Source: JAJPHF01 sp035293805
GTDB taxonomy: Bacteria; Chloroflexota; UBA6077; JAJPHF01
Reading direction: 5' to 3'
Length of the DNA: 64,000 nucleotides
Assembly: GCA_035293805.1 (NCBI GenBank)
Contig: DATGMD010000051.1
Coordinates: 186,001 to 250,000 of the forward strand
The position numbers and the translations under genes were made by a program. Below, piece by piece: positions 15,898-24,907 of this stretch. The notes under the pieces are model-generated. The model was not told where the DNA came from, did no database searches, and saw nothing but the letters and a program-made list of their open reading frames with translations. Numbering within the stretch: position 1 is the stretch's first letter; the number at the start of each line of letters is the position of its first letter.

Positions 15898-16791
15898 ATG
15901 CGGGGCCAAGTCTGCATAACGCGACGAATGGCGGGGCGAGAGCGGGCACTAGGCGCGCGCGGGGTGTGGCGCCTCCTGCTCGTGCTCATGGTACTCAGCG
16001 GCGTGGCCCTGGCAAGGCCCGCGCAGACCGCGGCGCAGCGACCCGACCAGCCCGGCGACGAGCGGGGCCCCGCCTGGGCGCGGTTGCGCGACGACGTGCA
16101 GGTCGCGACCACCGCCCACTTCGATGTCTGGATCCCCCGCGATCAGACGCTGGCCGCCGCCGCAGGCCAGGTGGCCGACACGGCGGAGACAGTGCTGCCC
16201 ACGGTGGAGGAGCGCATGGCAACGCCGCTTGCCGACCGCGTGCGCTTCATCCTCGTGCCCGCCGATCAGGCGCCGGGCCCGTGCGACCCGCGGGCCGCCG
16301 CGCTTCCCACACGGCGCCGCATCGTCGTCTTCGCCGGTCCCGCGACGCTCGACCCGCAGGCCCTGCCCGCGTTCCTCGCCCACGAGCTCGGCCACCAGCT
16401 GACGCTCGACCGCTGGGGCGCGCTGGGCGACGACCGCCGCCTGAGCGAGGGCGTCGCCACCTGGGCCGCCGAGCCCTACTGGCTTGCCTGGCGCGGGTGG
16501 CGCTCGATGGACCAGGCCGCGGCCGACCTCCTCGCATCGAACGCCGTCGCGCCGCTAGCAGAGCCTCACGAGGGCTGCCTCGTTGCCGCCGAGCGCGACG
16601 TGTACTACTCGGCATGGTCCTCGTTCGTCGACTTCCTCGCGCGTCACTACGGCTGGGACCGCTTCGGCGAGGCCCTCAAGCTGCCGCCCGCCGCCGAGGA
16701 CCACGCCGACTACGTTGCGGCCTTCGGGCACTCCCTCGAAGACCTCGCTGCCGCCTGGGAGCAGGAGCTACCCCGCCCGTCGCCCGAGTGA
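15898..16791 (+). CDS. Secreted or membrane-anchored gluzincin-type metalloprotease
   Basis: 297 residues. Residues 20-40 form a signal anchor (GVWRLLLVLMVLSGVALA). The zinc motif HELGH is at 162-166 (FLAHELGHQLTLD), and LSEGVATWAAEP supplies the third ligand Glu at 184, the peptidase MA-like (gluzincin) arrangement with about 18 residues between. Acts outside the membrane; substrate unknown. ATG 15898 is chosen for its GGGAGG; an internal Met at codon 11 would also leave a signal peptide. It converges on the glycosidase-like gene, separated by an imperfect GACCCCGCC/GGCGCGGGGTC hairpin at 16866-16890. Confidence 0.75.
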   Translation: MRGQVCITRRMAGRERALGARGVWRLLLVLMVLSGVALARPAQTAAQRPDQPGDERGPAWARLRDDVQVATTAHFDVWIPRDQTLAAAAGQVADTAETVLPTVEERMATPLADRVRFILVPADQAPGPCDPRAAALPTRRRIVVFAGPATLDPQALPAFLAHELGHQLTLDRWGALGDDRRLSEGVATWAAEPYWLAWRGWRSMDQAAADLLASNAVAPLAEPHEGCLVAAERDVYYSAWSSFVDFLARHYGWDRFGEALKLPPAAEDHADYVAAFGHSLEDLAAAWEQELPRPSPE

Positions 16792-16889
16792 CGGACCGGG
16801 CACCCGCTTCCGTGGCGAGCGAACCGACGGGGTGCGTCCGTCCCGGCCGCCTGGTCGTCTCGACCGACCCCGCCGAGACGGCGCGGGGT

Positions 16890-18458
16890 CTAATCCTCGG
16901 GCATGGCCTCGGCAGTGGGCGCCTGAGGTGCGCGGTCTGCCGGCACGTCGTACTCGACGACGAGGTAGGTCTCGCCGCCCATGAGGTAGCGGGCGGGGTC
17001 GGCCAGGTCGGTGTTGCACGTGGCGGGCGGAAGCGCGATGGCGTAGGCGCCGTCCGGAGCGGCCTCTAACGGCCGCACTTGCCCTGCCGCGTCGACTAGC
17101 TCCGCCCGCGTGCCGCTCGCCGCGAGCCGCGCCGCCACGGGCCGTGGTGCCGCGTCCCACAGCGCCGTCACGCGCTGCCCCTCTGGCCGGTCCACGACTA
17201 CCGCCTCGGCCGTCGGGCCACGGAAGTACTGCGCCGCCTGGGCGTCGTGGAGGTAGCGGACCGCCGTCTGGTACGCCAGGTAGGCGGGCCGCAGCGAGCC
17301 GTCCTCGCGCACCAGCGCCGCACGCTCCACGGCGTCCACGTCGCCGTTGAACGCTGCGCCCTTGCCGTCCTCCGCCTTGTACACGCTGATCCGCTTGGCA
17401 TCGCCCGCCACGCCCAGGCTGAACGCTTGCAGCAGGTACGATGCCTGGTCGGCCAGCGTGCAGCGCTTGCCTGCGGGGACGTCGTAGCCGGTGCCGCGGT
17501 TCGTCGGATCGTCCCAGGGGATGACGTTCGTCTCGTTGACCCAGACTGGCTTGTCGATGCCGCGGGCTCGCATCAGGTCGCGGTAGAGCCGCGGCACGTC
17601 ATACAGCCCGCGTGGGTCGGTGTACAGGTGCAGGGTGGCCACGTCGAAGTAGTAGTCGTTCTCGGGCGCCGACGGGTCGGCGGCTATCAGGTCCAGCAGG
17701 CGCTCGAAGAACTGCGGGCGGTTGGCCTCACGGTCAGCCCAGTAGGTGAGCCCCGCGAGATGCACGGTCGCCTGCGGATTGCCGGCCTTGATCGCCCGGT
17801 AGGCGACGCGCAGCAGTTGGTAGTAGTCCTCGACGCTGCCGGCCCAGGCGTAGTACGCGGCGCTCGGGTCGTCGGGCTGGATGTCGGGCTCGTTCCAGAC
17901 GATCCAGTCGTCGATCTGGCCCGCGTAGTCGCGCGCCATCTGCTCGGCGAAGCGCCCCCAGTAGTTCTGCGGGTCGTCCCAGGGCAGTTCGAGGTTGCGC
18001 GGCACCGCCCGCTCGGCATCGGCCGAGTTCGCCGCGGCCCAGGCCGGCGTGCTCATCAGCAGGCCAAGGATCGTGAAGCCCTGCTCGCGCTCCCGGTTCA
18101 GCAGCGCGGGCGCGAAGTAGTAGGGGTTGAACGGCCCATCGGGTTCGGCCTGCAGCCCGCTCCACCAGAAGGCGATGCGCTCGTGCCGCGCGCCCAGCGC
18201 CCACCCCTGCCCACCCTCGGCGATGCGGTACGCCTCCACTAGCCCGAAGCGGGGGTCGGTCGTCTCGACGGGCGGTAGCGGCTCCAGCGGCTCGAAGCGC
18301 GTCGGCCCCGGCGTCACGAGGTACGCCCGCCAGTCGTCGGCCGCGTCGGCCGGCGCGTCTTGCGCGCCGGCGGGCGCCGCGCTGTGGCTGAGCGCGGGCA
18401 GCACGCACAGTAACGCTAGCAGGGCCAGGAACGGGCGAGTCGGTCGATGCGGGGGCAA
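16890..18458 (-). CDS. Secreted clan GH-A glycoside hydrolase-like protein
   Basis: 522 residues. An N-terminal signal peptide (FLALLALLCVLPALSHSAAP) is followed by a TIM-barrel-like domain. IVWNEPD at about 188-192 supplies the acid/base Glu (Glu 190) after strand 4, and PVWVNETN at about 305-311 the candidate nucleophile Glu 309 after strand 7, as in GH5/GH39-type enzymes. A beta domain follows residue 400. Substrate is not predictable. The start is TTG with GAAGGAGG just upstream; no ATG fits. It is exported; no transporter or other carbohydrate genes surround it. Confidence 0.75.
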   Translation of the reverse strand: MPPHRPTRPFLALLALLCVLPALSHSAAPAGAQDAPADAADDWRAYLVTPGPTRFEPLEPLPPVETTDPRFGLVEAYRIAEGGQGWALGARHERIAFWWSGLQAEPDGPFNPYYFAPALLNREREQGFTILGLLMSTPAWAAANSADAERAVPRNLELPWDDPQNYWGRFAEQMARDYAGQIDDWIVWNEPDIQPDDPSAAYYAWAGSVEDYYQLLRVAYRAIKAGNPQATVHLAGLTYWADREANRPQFFERLLDLIAADPSAPENDYYFDVATLHLYTDPRGLYDVPRLYRDLMRARGIDKPVWVNETNVIPWDDPTNRGTGYDVPAGKRCTLADQASYLLQAFSLGVAGDAKRISVYKAEDGKGAAFNGDVDAVERAALVREDGSLRPAYLAYQTAVRYLHDAQAAQYFRGPTAEAVVVDRPEGQRVTALWDAAPRPVAARLAASGTRAELVDAAGQVRPLEAAPDGAYAIALPPATCNTDLADPARYLMGGETYLVVEYDVPADRAPQAPTAEAMPED

Positions 18459-18561
18459 CTAGCCTCCTTCGTGCGATCCGTCCGCGGCGCGCGCCACCGC
18501 ACGGCAAACGACAGCGGTAGGCGTGACTGGTGCCGGGTCGGGGCCGTGGTTCGGGCGCAAG

Positions 18562-18627
18562 TATAACAGGGTCGCTTGCGCCGAGCGACGCACGAACCAC
18601 GCGAATGGCGATGCGGCCCGCTATCAT
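18562..18627 (+). promoter_or_regulatory. Candidate -10 boxes upstream of the S2P gene
   Basis: TATAAC at 18562-18567 and TATCAT at 18622-18627 on the plus strand, about 110 and 50 bases before ATG 18675. The nearer gives a normal leader length. No consensus -35. Confidence 0.35.
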
Positions 18628-18674
18628 ATGGGCGAGCGCTGCTCACCCAGACGGAGCGCGCCAGGAGGCCAGGC

Positions 18675-19829
18675 ATGGAAGGCGCGCTCCGTCTGGGGCG
18701 GATCGCCGGCATCGAGATCAGCATCCACGCGACCTGGCTGCTCGCCTTTGCCCTGGTCACCTGGTCGCTCGCGGGCAACGTGTTCCCGTCGACCTATCCG
18801 CGCTGGGGCCAGGGCACCTACTGGGTGGTCGGCACTATCGCCGCGCTGCTGCTCTTCGTGTGCGTGCTCCTCCACGAGCTGAGCCACTCCGTGGTGGCCC
18901 GCGCGCGCGGCATGCCTGTGTCGGGCATCACCCTGTTCATCTTCGGCGGCGTCACCAACCTGCACGGCGAGGCGAAGCGGCCCGCCGACGAGTTCTGGAT
19001 GGCGATCGTCGGCCCCCTGACCAGCTTCGTGATCGGCGCCACCGCCTGGCTCGTGCTGCACCTGCTCCCCAGCGGCCGCACGCCGGTGGCAGGTGTGCTC
19101 TCGTACCTGGCCTACGTGAACCTGCTGCTCGCCATCTTCAACCTCGTGCCGGGCTTCCCACTCGACGGCGGTCGCGTCCTACGCTCGCTCGTCTGGGCCA
19201 TCACCCACGATATGCGGCGTGCCACCTGGATCGCCGCCCGCATCGGGCAGGCCATCGCCTGCCTGTTCATCGTCGTCGGCGGGATCCTGGCCTGGCAGGG
19301 CGAGTGGCTAAACGGCGTTTGGCTGGCGTTCATCGGCTGGTTCCTGTTGAACGCCGCCCGGGCGAGCTACCGCCAGGTCCTCTTCCCGCCGCTGCCTCAG
19401 CAGGTTGCCGTGGCGATGCGCACGCCGGCCCTGACGGTGCCGGCCGATCTCTCCATTGCCGACCTCGTCTCCCGCCATCTCCTTGGCCGTGAGGTGCGCG
19501 CCGTCGTCGTGACCGAGGGCGGGCAGATCGTCGGGTTGGTGAGCGTGTCGGACGTGCAGCGGGTGCCGCCGGACCGCTGGCTCGGCACGCCGCTGCGAGC
19601 GATCATGACGCCAGCGGCAAGCCTTGCCGTCGTTGGACCAGAGAACAGCTTGCAGGAGGCGGCAGCGCGCTTGGAGGAGCGGGGCGTGAACCAGTTGCCC
19701 GTCGTTCGCAACGGCGCGCTGGTCGGTATGCTCAGCCGCGCGGACGTGCGGCGCTTCCTGCGGCTCGATCCCGACCCCACTCGGCCCCCCGACCGCCCGC
19801 GCAACACCCCGCCGGCCTGGCCGGCCTAG
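18675..19829 (+). CDS. Site-2 protease family (M50) intramembrane metalloprotease with CBS domains
   Basis: 384 residues. Polytopic S2P domain (residues 1-235) with zinc motif HELSH at 67-71 and the second motif FNLVPGFPLDGGRV with the zinc-ligand Asp 164, followed by a cytoplasmic pair of CBS motifs (about 250-375: PALTVPADLSIADLVSRHLL, IMTPAASLAVV, EERGVNQLPVV). This SpoIVFB/S2P-CBS group cleaves membrane-embedded substrates and may sense adenine nucleotides through CBS. ATG 18675 has AGGAGG upstream. It converges on the S41 protease gene. Confidence 0.93.
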   Translation: MEGALRLGRIAGIEISIHATWLLAFALVTWSLAGNVFPSTYPRWGQGTYWVVGTIAALLLFVCVLLHELSHSVVARARGMPVSGITLFIFGGVTNLHGEAKRPADEFWMAIVGPLTSFVIGATAWLVLHLLPSGRTPVAGVLSYLAYVNLLLAIFNLVPGFPLDGGRVLRSLVWAITHDMRRATWIAARIGQAIACLFIVVGGILAWQGEWLNGVWLAFIGWFLLNAARASYRQVLFPPLPQQVAVAMRTPALTVPADLSIADLVSRHLLGREVRAVVVTEGGQIVGLVSVSDVQRVPPDRWLGTPLRAIMTPAASLAVVGPENSLQEAAARLEERGVNQLPVVRNGALVGMLSRADVRRFLRLDPDPTRPPDRPRNTPPAWPA

Positions 19830-19903
19830 CCCGGCCGCGCTGGCAGGCCGGCGGGAGCGACGGGGCGGCGCTCGTCGTCCCAGCGCCGCGTCGGCACCAG
19901 ATA

Positions 19904-21181
19904 CTAGCTCCCCGCCGCAGGCGCCTGGGGAGTAGGTGTCTCGCCTTGCAGGATCTGGAAGGCGGCTGCGAGCTGCGGGTCCTGTGCCGTGATCTCATCC
20001 AGCGACAGGTCGGCTTCCCGGTCGGGCGTCAGCGGCAGCACGTCGGGTGACATGTCGATCGCCACGTCGGGCGTGATCCCGTTGTCGCGAATCATCCGCC
20101 CGTCCGGCGTTAGCCAGTAAGCGAAGCCCAGCAGCAGCGACGAGCCGTCCCGCAGCTCCCAGCTCGAAAGCACGGTGCCGGTGCCGAAGGTGGTCGCGCC
20201 CACGATCGGTGCCCGCTTGTAGTCCTGAATGGCGCCGGCGAACACTTCGGCCGAGCTAGCCGAGCCGTGATTGACGAGCACGACTAGCGGCACGTCGGTC
20301 GCCGCCCCGCCCGCCTTGACCGGGAATGGCTTTCGGTTGCCGTCGCGGTCCTGTTCGAGCAGGACGTTGCCCTCGCCAAGGAACTGGCTGGTCACGTCCA
20401 CGGCCTGGTCCAGCAGGCCGCCCGGGTTGTTCCGCACATCCATGATGATGCCGCGCAGGCCCTGCGGCCGCGCCTCCTCGATCGCCTGGCGGATGGCGCT
20501 GGCTCCGCCCTGTGCGAACTGGCTCAAGCGTAGGTGCAGAATGCCCTGGTCCTCGAAGTAGCGCGAGGTCACGCTGCGGAGCTGGATCTGCTCGCGCGTG
20601 ATCGTCAGGTCGGTTGGCGTGTCCTCGCCCTGGTGCTGAATGCTCAGCCGTACGGGCTGCCCCGTTGGCCCGCGTACCTTCAGGATGAGCTGCTCCAGCG
20701 GCATCTTGGCGGTGTCCTCACCGTCCACCGCCAAGATCACGTCGCCGGGCCGAATACCCGCGCGCTGGGCCGGCGAGCCGTCCATCGGCGCCACAATCAC
20801 CGGCCGATCGCCCTGTGTCGAGATCTCCGCGCCGATACCCCCGAAGTGGCCTTGCAGGCTGGCCTGCTGGAAGTCGCGCTCGGTCTTCGTCAGAAATTGG
20901 GTGTGGCTTCGGTCGCCCAGCGTATCGAGCATCGCGCGGATGGCAGCATACGCCATCTCCTGCGGCTTGACCGCCGACTTGTCGACGTAGTGCTGCTCGA
21001 CGAGCTGGTACGCCTCGCTGACCAGCGCCATATCGGACCGGCCGGCGCTCGGCTCGAGCACGCGGCGCACCGGCTCAGCCGTCAGCACGCCCAGCAAGTA
21101 CGCGGCGATGATGGCCAGCGCCATGCTGCGCACCACGCGGCCGGGTGTGAGGTTGCTGGGGGAGCTTGAGGGCGATCGCAT
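19904..21181 (-). CDS. S41 family C-terminal processing peptidase, catalytic Lys replaced
   Basis: 425-residue membrane-anchored CtpA-like protein: a single N-terminal helix (MALAIIAAYLLGVLTAEP), PDZ domain at about 110-200 (GIGAEISTQGDRPVIVAP, AGIRPGDVILAVDGED), and the S41 core with nucleophile Ser in NHGSASSAEVFAGA. The general-base Lys of TFGKG is Thr here (GATTFGTGTVLSSWEL). I associate this variant with Chloroflexota S41 proteins, so it may be an active subfamily with another base, or a scaffold. The start ATG is 3 bases after the stop of the small membrane gene at 21185, implying co-transcription. Confidence 0.9.
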   Translation of the reverse strand: MRSPSSSPSNLTPGRVVRSMALAIIAAYLLGVLTAEPVRRVLEPSAGRSDMALVSEAYQLVEQHYVDKSAVKPQEMAYAAIRAMLDTLGDRSHTQFLTKTERDFQQASLQGHFGGIGAEISTQGDRPVIVAPMDGSPAQRAGIRPGDVILAVDGEDTAKMPLEQLILKVRGPTGQPVRLSIQHQGEDTPTDLTITREQIQLRSVTSRYFEDQGILHLRLSQFAQGGASAIRQAIEEARPQGLRGIIMDVRNNPGGLLDQAVDVTSQFLGEGNVLLEQDRDGNRKPFPVKAGGAATDVPLVVLVNHGSASSAEVFAGAIQDYKRAPIVGATTFGTGTVLSSWELRDGSSLLLGFAYWLTPDGRMIRDNGITPDVAIDMSPDVLPLTPDREADLSLDEITAQDPQLAAAFQILQGETPTPQAPAAGS

Positions 21182-21184
21182 CCA

Positions 21185-21433
21185 CTACTCCGTCGGCGGC
21201 TCGGGAGCGGTGGCGCTCGCGTCGGCGTCCGGTCCAGCCTCCGCCGTCGCCAGGCGCGGCTGTGGCGTGGCGAGCGCTCCCGCGAAGGCCGCGCCCGTGC
21301 ACAGCCCCATGCTCGCCACGACGATGGCCCAGCCCTCGGTGTGCAGCGCCAAGTCCATGCCGAAGCCCAGCAACGCCCCTAGCAGCCCGACGAGTAGCGT
21401 GATGCCCCAGGTGCGCCCGGTGATTCGTAGCAT
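21185..21433 (-). CDS. Small two-helix membrane protein
   Basis: 82 residues: two hydrophobic segments (WGITLLVGLLGALLGFGMDL and WAIVVASMGLCTGAAFAGAL) and an acidic Ala/Pro tail. I do not recognise a family. The ATG follows GAGGGCTAAT. It directly precedes the S41 peptidase gene by 3 bases, so it may be an accessory or substrate of that protease. Confidence 0.68.
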   Translation of the reverse strand: MLRITGRTWGITLLVGLLGALLGFGMDLALHTEGWAIVVASMGLCTGAAFAGALATPQPRLATAEAGPDADASATAPEPPTE

Positions 21434-21596
21434 ATTAGCCCTCGGTAGTCAGCCGTCATTCCGTTGCGATCGAGCGCCAGCCCTGAGCCGCAGAGGGTGT
21501 CGGAGCCCGCCGCCTCCACAGATTACTTTACTCTATCGGTTCCGCCAGTCGGCGGTCGCCAATTATGTGCGACTGGCGCCAGCAGGCGGCTGTGCT

Positions 21597-22673
21597 CTAC
21601 TGGCTGACCGCTGGCAGCGGCAGGAAGTAGAAGACGATCGCCAGCATGAGATAGAGCGCGAGGAGCTGGACTCCTTCCAGCCAGTTCGTCTCCCCGTCGA
21701 TGCTGACGATAGCGAAGACGAACGTCGCGACCGCCACCGCGACGATCTCCAGCGGGTGGAACACTAGCGTGAGCCAATGGCCGCCGATCAGGCCGAGCAG
21801 CACGAGCAGCGGCCCGACCAGCAGGGCGATCTGTGTGGACGAGCCGGCGGCGATGGCCAGCGCCGTCTCCATCTTGTTCTTCGCGGCCAGTTGGACGGCG
21901 CTGAAGTGCTCGGCGATGTTGCCCACGATCGGCACCACGATCAGGCCGACGAAGAACTGCGACAGCCCGAGCGCGTGGGTAGCCGCCTCGACCGTGGCGA
22001 CCAGCGTCTCGGCCAGGACCACCGTGCCGACCGTGGCCGCCACCAGCACCAGCAGCGCCACCTGCCGCGACCAGGGTGCGCGCTCCTCCTCGTCCACGTG
22101 GGTGCCAATCTCTTCGTCCAGGTCGATGTGGCCCGCTGGGGTGAGGCTATAGGCCACGTAGGCCGCGTAGACGACGAGCAGCAGCACGGCGACTGCGGCG
22201 CTAACCTCCTCGACGGCTACCTCGCTGGGCGCTACGGCCGCGAAGGTCGCCGGCAGCACCAGCGAGGCGACGGCGATCAACATCATCGTCGAGTTGCGGC
22301 TGGCCTCGCGCGCGTCGAAGCGTTGCGTGCCGTGCCGCAGCCCGCCGACGAGAACACCCGTGCCCAGCACGAACAGCGAGTTGCCGATGATCGAGCCGGT
22401 GATCGACGCCTTCACGAGTGGCAACAGTCCCTCGCGTAGCGCCAGGCCGGCGATGATCAGCTCGGCCGCGTTGCCGAACGTTGCGTTCAGCAGCCCCCCG
22501 AATTTCGGGCCGATGTGGTGCGCCAGGTCCTCGGTCGCGCGGCCGATCAGGCCGGCCATGGGGATGATGCCGGCGGCGGAGAGCGCGAAGACGACGAGCG
22601 GTGGCGCGCCGAGCAGCCGCGCCACTAGGGACGCGCCGCCCACCGCCAGTAGCACCCACATCCACGGCGCCAT
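21597..22673 (-). CDS. Calcium/proton antiporter, CaCA/CAX family
   Basis: 358-residue, roughly 11-helix antiporter that expels Ca2+ in exchange for H+. The two inverted repeat motifs are present: LLNATFGNAAELIIAGLAL near residue 65 and VPIVGNIAEHFSAVQLA near residue 250, each with the GNxxE core of the ion path. An acidic cluster (DLDEEIGTHVDEEERAP) lies between the halves as in CAX proteins. ATG 22673 has GGAGGGG upstream; TATACT at 22695-22700 is a -10 candidate. It is divergent from the ferritin-like gene. Confidence 0.93.
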   Translation of the reverse strand: MAPWMWVLLAVGGASLVARLLGAPPLVVFALSAAGIIPMAGLIGRATEDLAHHIGPKFGGLLNATFGNAAELIIAGLALREGLLPLVKASITGSIIGNSLFVLGTGVLVGGLRHGTQRFDAREASRNSTMMLIAVASLVLPATFAAVAPSEVAVEEVSAAVAVLLLVVYAAYVAYSLTPAGHIDLDEEIGTHVDEEERAPWSRQVALLVLVAATVGTVVLAETLVATVEAATHALGLSQFFVGLIVVPIVGNIAEHFSAVQLAAKNKMETALAIAAGSSTQIALLVGPLLVLLGLIGGHWLTLVFHPLEIVAVAVATFVFAIVSIDGETNWLEGVQLLALYLMLAIVFYFLPLPAVSQ

Positions 22674-22694
22674 CACCCCTCCGCTCCCCGAGTG

Positions 22695-22801
22695 AGTATA
22701 GTGGCTGTGTGGCTCCTCCGCGCTCCCCTGTTACAACAGCCGTCGCCCGTTGTCGGTGCGAGTACGGGGGCGTCAGCTCGAGGGCCGGCACAGGGTATGA
22801 T
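22695..22801. promoter_or_regulatory. Divergent promoter region between cax-like and ferritin-like genes
   Basis: TATACT on the minus strand at 22695-22700 (22 bases before the antiporter ATG) and TATGAT on the plus strand at 22796-22801 (31 bases before ATG 22832). Neither has a consensus -35. Confidence 0.45.
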
Positions 22802-22831
22802 GGACTTGAACTCCGCGCGCTGGAGAGCATG

Positions 22832-23494
22832 ATGACCGCCACCGCGACGAGCCCCGATGCGTTCGTGGCCGCGATGCGGGCTGAAGTGGAGGCCTACTGC
22901 CGTACCCTGGACGACCACCTGCCCGCCTATAGCTACGTCCCGCTCGCCACCGATGACCAGCGGCTGCTCGTGCTGCAGAGCCGCTTGCACAATGAGATTC
23001 GTGCTGCCGAGGTCTACGGGGGCTGGCTGCGCAGCCTTCCCGAGCTGGAGGTCAAGCGGCTCGCCGCTGAGAACGCCCACGAGGAGATGGGCCACGCCGC
23101 GCTGCTCATCCGCCAGCTCGAGGCGCGCGGCCGCGACCCGTTCGCCTACGCGCCGCCGCCCGCCCAGGTCGCGCTATTCAACACGCTGGAAGGGCTGACG
23201 AGCACCGTCGAGCGGCTGGCCGCCTTCCCGCTCGCCGGCGAGGTGCTGGCCAGTTATCTCATCCGCAAGGCCCTCGACGCCCCGAGCGTGCCCGAGTGGA
23301 TCAAGGAGCCCTATCGCCGCATCGGCGAGGAAGAGCAGGGCCACGGCGACTACCCACTGGTGCTGCTCGCGCGCTACGCTACCACGCCTGAGGCCCAGGC
23401 GCTCGTGCGGCGCGGCGTCGCCATCGGCATCCGCCTGCGCGACCGCTACTTCGCCGAGCTAGACGAGATGGTGTTCGAGGGCCGGCGGTGGTAG
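22832..23494 (+). CDS. Ferritin-like/PaaC-type diiron protein
   Basis: 220-residue four-helix-bundle protein with two carboxylate-histidine iron motifs: NEIRAAEVYGGW then ENAHEEMGHAALL (ExxH), and EVLASYL then EEEQGHGDYP (ExxH). This arrangement is that of ferritin-like oxygenases and phenylacetyl-CoA oxygenase small subunits (PaaC), so it may store iron or activate O2. The second of two tandem ATGs (22832) is better spaced from GGAG. Its stop overlaps the start of the endonuclease III gene by 7 bases, implying translational coupling of a diiron protein with an iron-sulfur DNA glycosylase. Confidence 0.8.
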   Translation: MTATATSPDAFVAAMRAEVEAYCRTLDDHLPAYSYVPLATDDQRLLVLQSRLHNEIRAAEVYGGWLRSLPELEVKRLAAENAHEEMGHAALLIRQLEARGRDPFAYAPPPAQVALFNTLEGLTSTVERLAAFPLAGEVLASYLIRKALDAPSVPEWIKEPYRRIGEEEQGHGDYPLVLLARYATTPEAQALVRRGVAIGIRLRDRYFAELDEMVFEGRRW

Positions 23495-24222
23495 CCCGGC
23501 GGGCGCCCGCCGCGGCGGCGAGTCCCCGAGCGCGCCCTGCCGCGCCCAAGCCATCCGCTGCCCTGCGCCGCCGCGCCCTCGCCATCAACACTCTTCTGAC
23601 CGAGTGCTACGACACGCCCACCCACCCTGAGAGCCGTATCGACCCGCTCAGCGAGCTGATCGCCGTCGTGCTCTCCCAGCACACCTCGGACGTCAACTCC
23701 GAGCGCGCCTTCGAGAGTCTGCGCGCCCGCTTCGCCGACTGGGAGAGCGTGCGCCAGGCGCCCACGGCCGCGGTGGCCGACGCGATTCGCAGTGGCGGCC
23801 TGGCCGTCATCAAGGCCGCGCGCATCCAGCGCATCCTCACTCAGGTCCTGGAAGCGCGCGGCGAGTTGAGCCTCGACTTCCTGGACGCCCTCTCGCTGGA
23901 CGAGGCGCGGGCGTTTCTGCGCGGCCTGGACGGGGTCGGGCCCAAGTCGGCCGCGTGTGTGCTGCTGTTCAGCCTCGACAAGCCCGCCATGCCCGTCGAT
24001 ACCCACGTCCACCGCGTCGCCGGCCGGCTGGGCCTGATCCCGCCGGGCACCTCGGCCGAGGCCGCCCACGAGCAGCTCGAGCGCCTCGTGCCGCCCGAGG
24101 AGGTCTACCGCTTCCACGTCAACCTGATCTGGCACGGCCGCCGCATCTGCAAGGCGCCGCGCCCTCGCTGCGCCCTCTGCCCAGTAAACGCCCTCTGCCC
24201 CTACCCCTCCAAAACGCTGTAG
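23488..24222 (+). CDS. Endonuclease III-like DNA glycosylase/AP lyase
   Basis: 244 residues. HhH-GPD fold with helix-hairpin-helix LDGVGPKSAACVLLF, catalytic Lys 153, catalytic Asp 171 (VDTHVHRVAGR), and the [4Fe-4S] ligands C221-x6-C228-x2-C231-x5-C237. It removes oxidised pyrimidines and cuts abasic DNA. A 25-residue basic, Ala/Pro-rich N-terminal extension precedes the core and could aid DNA contact. The GTG start lies inside the end of the diiron gene (7-base overlap). In place of the usual LPGVGRKTA the hairpin reads LDGVGPKSA, as in a divergent Nth subgroup. Confidence 0.9.
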   Translation: MVARRAPAAAASPRARPAAPKPSAALRRRALAINTLLTECYDTPTHPESRIDPLSELIAVVLSQHTSDVNSERAFESLRARFADWESVRQAPTAAVADAIRSGGLAVIKAARIQRILTQVLEARGELSLDFLDALSLDEARAFLRGLDGVGPKSAACVLLFSLDKPAMPVDTHVHRVAGRLGLIPPGTSAEAAHEQLERLVPPEEVYRFHVNLIWHGRRICKAPRPRCALCPVNALCPYPSKTL

Positions 24223-24249
24223 GCCCGCCGGCAAACCGGCGGGCCTACA
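24218..24249. terminator. Bidirectional terminator between nth-like and CHRD genes
   Basis: Perfect 14-bp stem TGTAGGCCCGCCGG / CCGGCGGGCCTACA with CAAA loop; the endonuclease stop codon TAG lies within the left arm. It serves two convergent genes. Confidence 0.75.
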
Positions 24250-24268
24250 AGTGCGTACGGTCCCGGAT

Positions 24269-24907
24269 TTACTGGCGTTCGGGGCTGCCACCCGGCGCCG
24301 ACGGGGCAGGGGCGGGACGGTCGCCGCCGTCCGGCCGCGGACCGGGCGCGTTGTTGGGACGCGGGCGTGGCGCCGGTGGGCTCTCCACTTGCCCGCAGGT
24401 GATGCCAGTGCTCGGCAGCGCGTAGCCCGCGTGGACGTTCACCCACCAAGTATCCGGATTGATCGCCCCGGGCACGCTGCTCACGGACCGCGCCACCCCA
24501 TTATCGTCAGCCACCAGCCGCTCCAGCGGGAACAGGATGTTGCCGGTGCAGGAGCCGTTGTGGATGTGGTTCACGTGCTCGCTCCCCGGCGGCAGACCGT
24601 ACACGGTCACGATGACCGCCGTCTGATTGGGGCCCGTCTGCCGCATCAACACGTCGCCACGGATGAACGGGAACTCCGTGCTCGTCAGCCGCGCGCGAGC
24701 AACGGGAGGGCGGGCCGCTGGCGCGCTCTGCATGCCGCCGTCCTCTCCACGGTCGCCCCCGCGATCTCCTCCACGGTCACCGCCCGTGCCTTGCGCCAGG
24801 ATCGCCGCCGGTGCGTCTGTCGCGGTGCCTTCCGCCAGGGCCGCGGGCGCCCCGACCATTGTCACCGTTAGTCCGAGCGCCGTCAGTAGGGAAAGCGCCG
24901 GCCTCAT
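24269..24907 (-). CDS. Secreted CHRD-like domain protein
   Basis: 212 residues. Signal peptide MRPALSLLTALGLTVTMVGA with Ala-Leu-Ala cleavage site, a Gly/Asp repeat spacer (GGDRGGDRGGDRG), then a CHRD-type beta domain (VTVYGLPPGSEHVNHIHNGS, VNVHAG near its end) and a Pro-rich tail. CHRD domains are extracellular and resemble the Cu/Zn superoxide dismutase fold; the His pairs are present but a metal role is not established. ATG 24907 is chosen for GAGGAGG six bases upstream over two in-frame ATGs further up. TATGAT at 24999-25004 is a -10 candidate. Confidence 0.75.
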   Translation of the reverse strand: MRPALSLLTALGLTVTMVGAPAALAEGTATDAPAAILAQGTGGDRGGDRGGDRGEDGGMQSAPAARPPVARARLTSTEFPFIRGDVLMRQTGPNQTAVIVTVYGLPPGSEHVNHIHNGSCTGNILFPLERLVADDNGVARSVSSVPGAINPDTWWVNVHAGYALPSTGITCGQVESPPAPRPRPNNAPGPRPDGGDRPAPAPSAPGGSPERQ

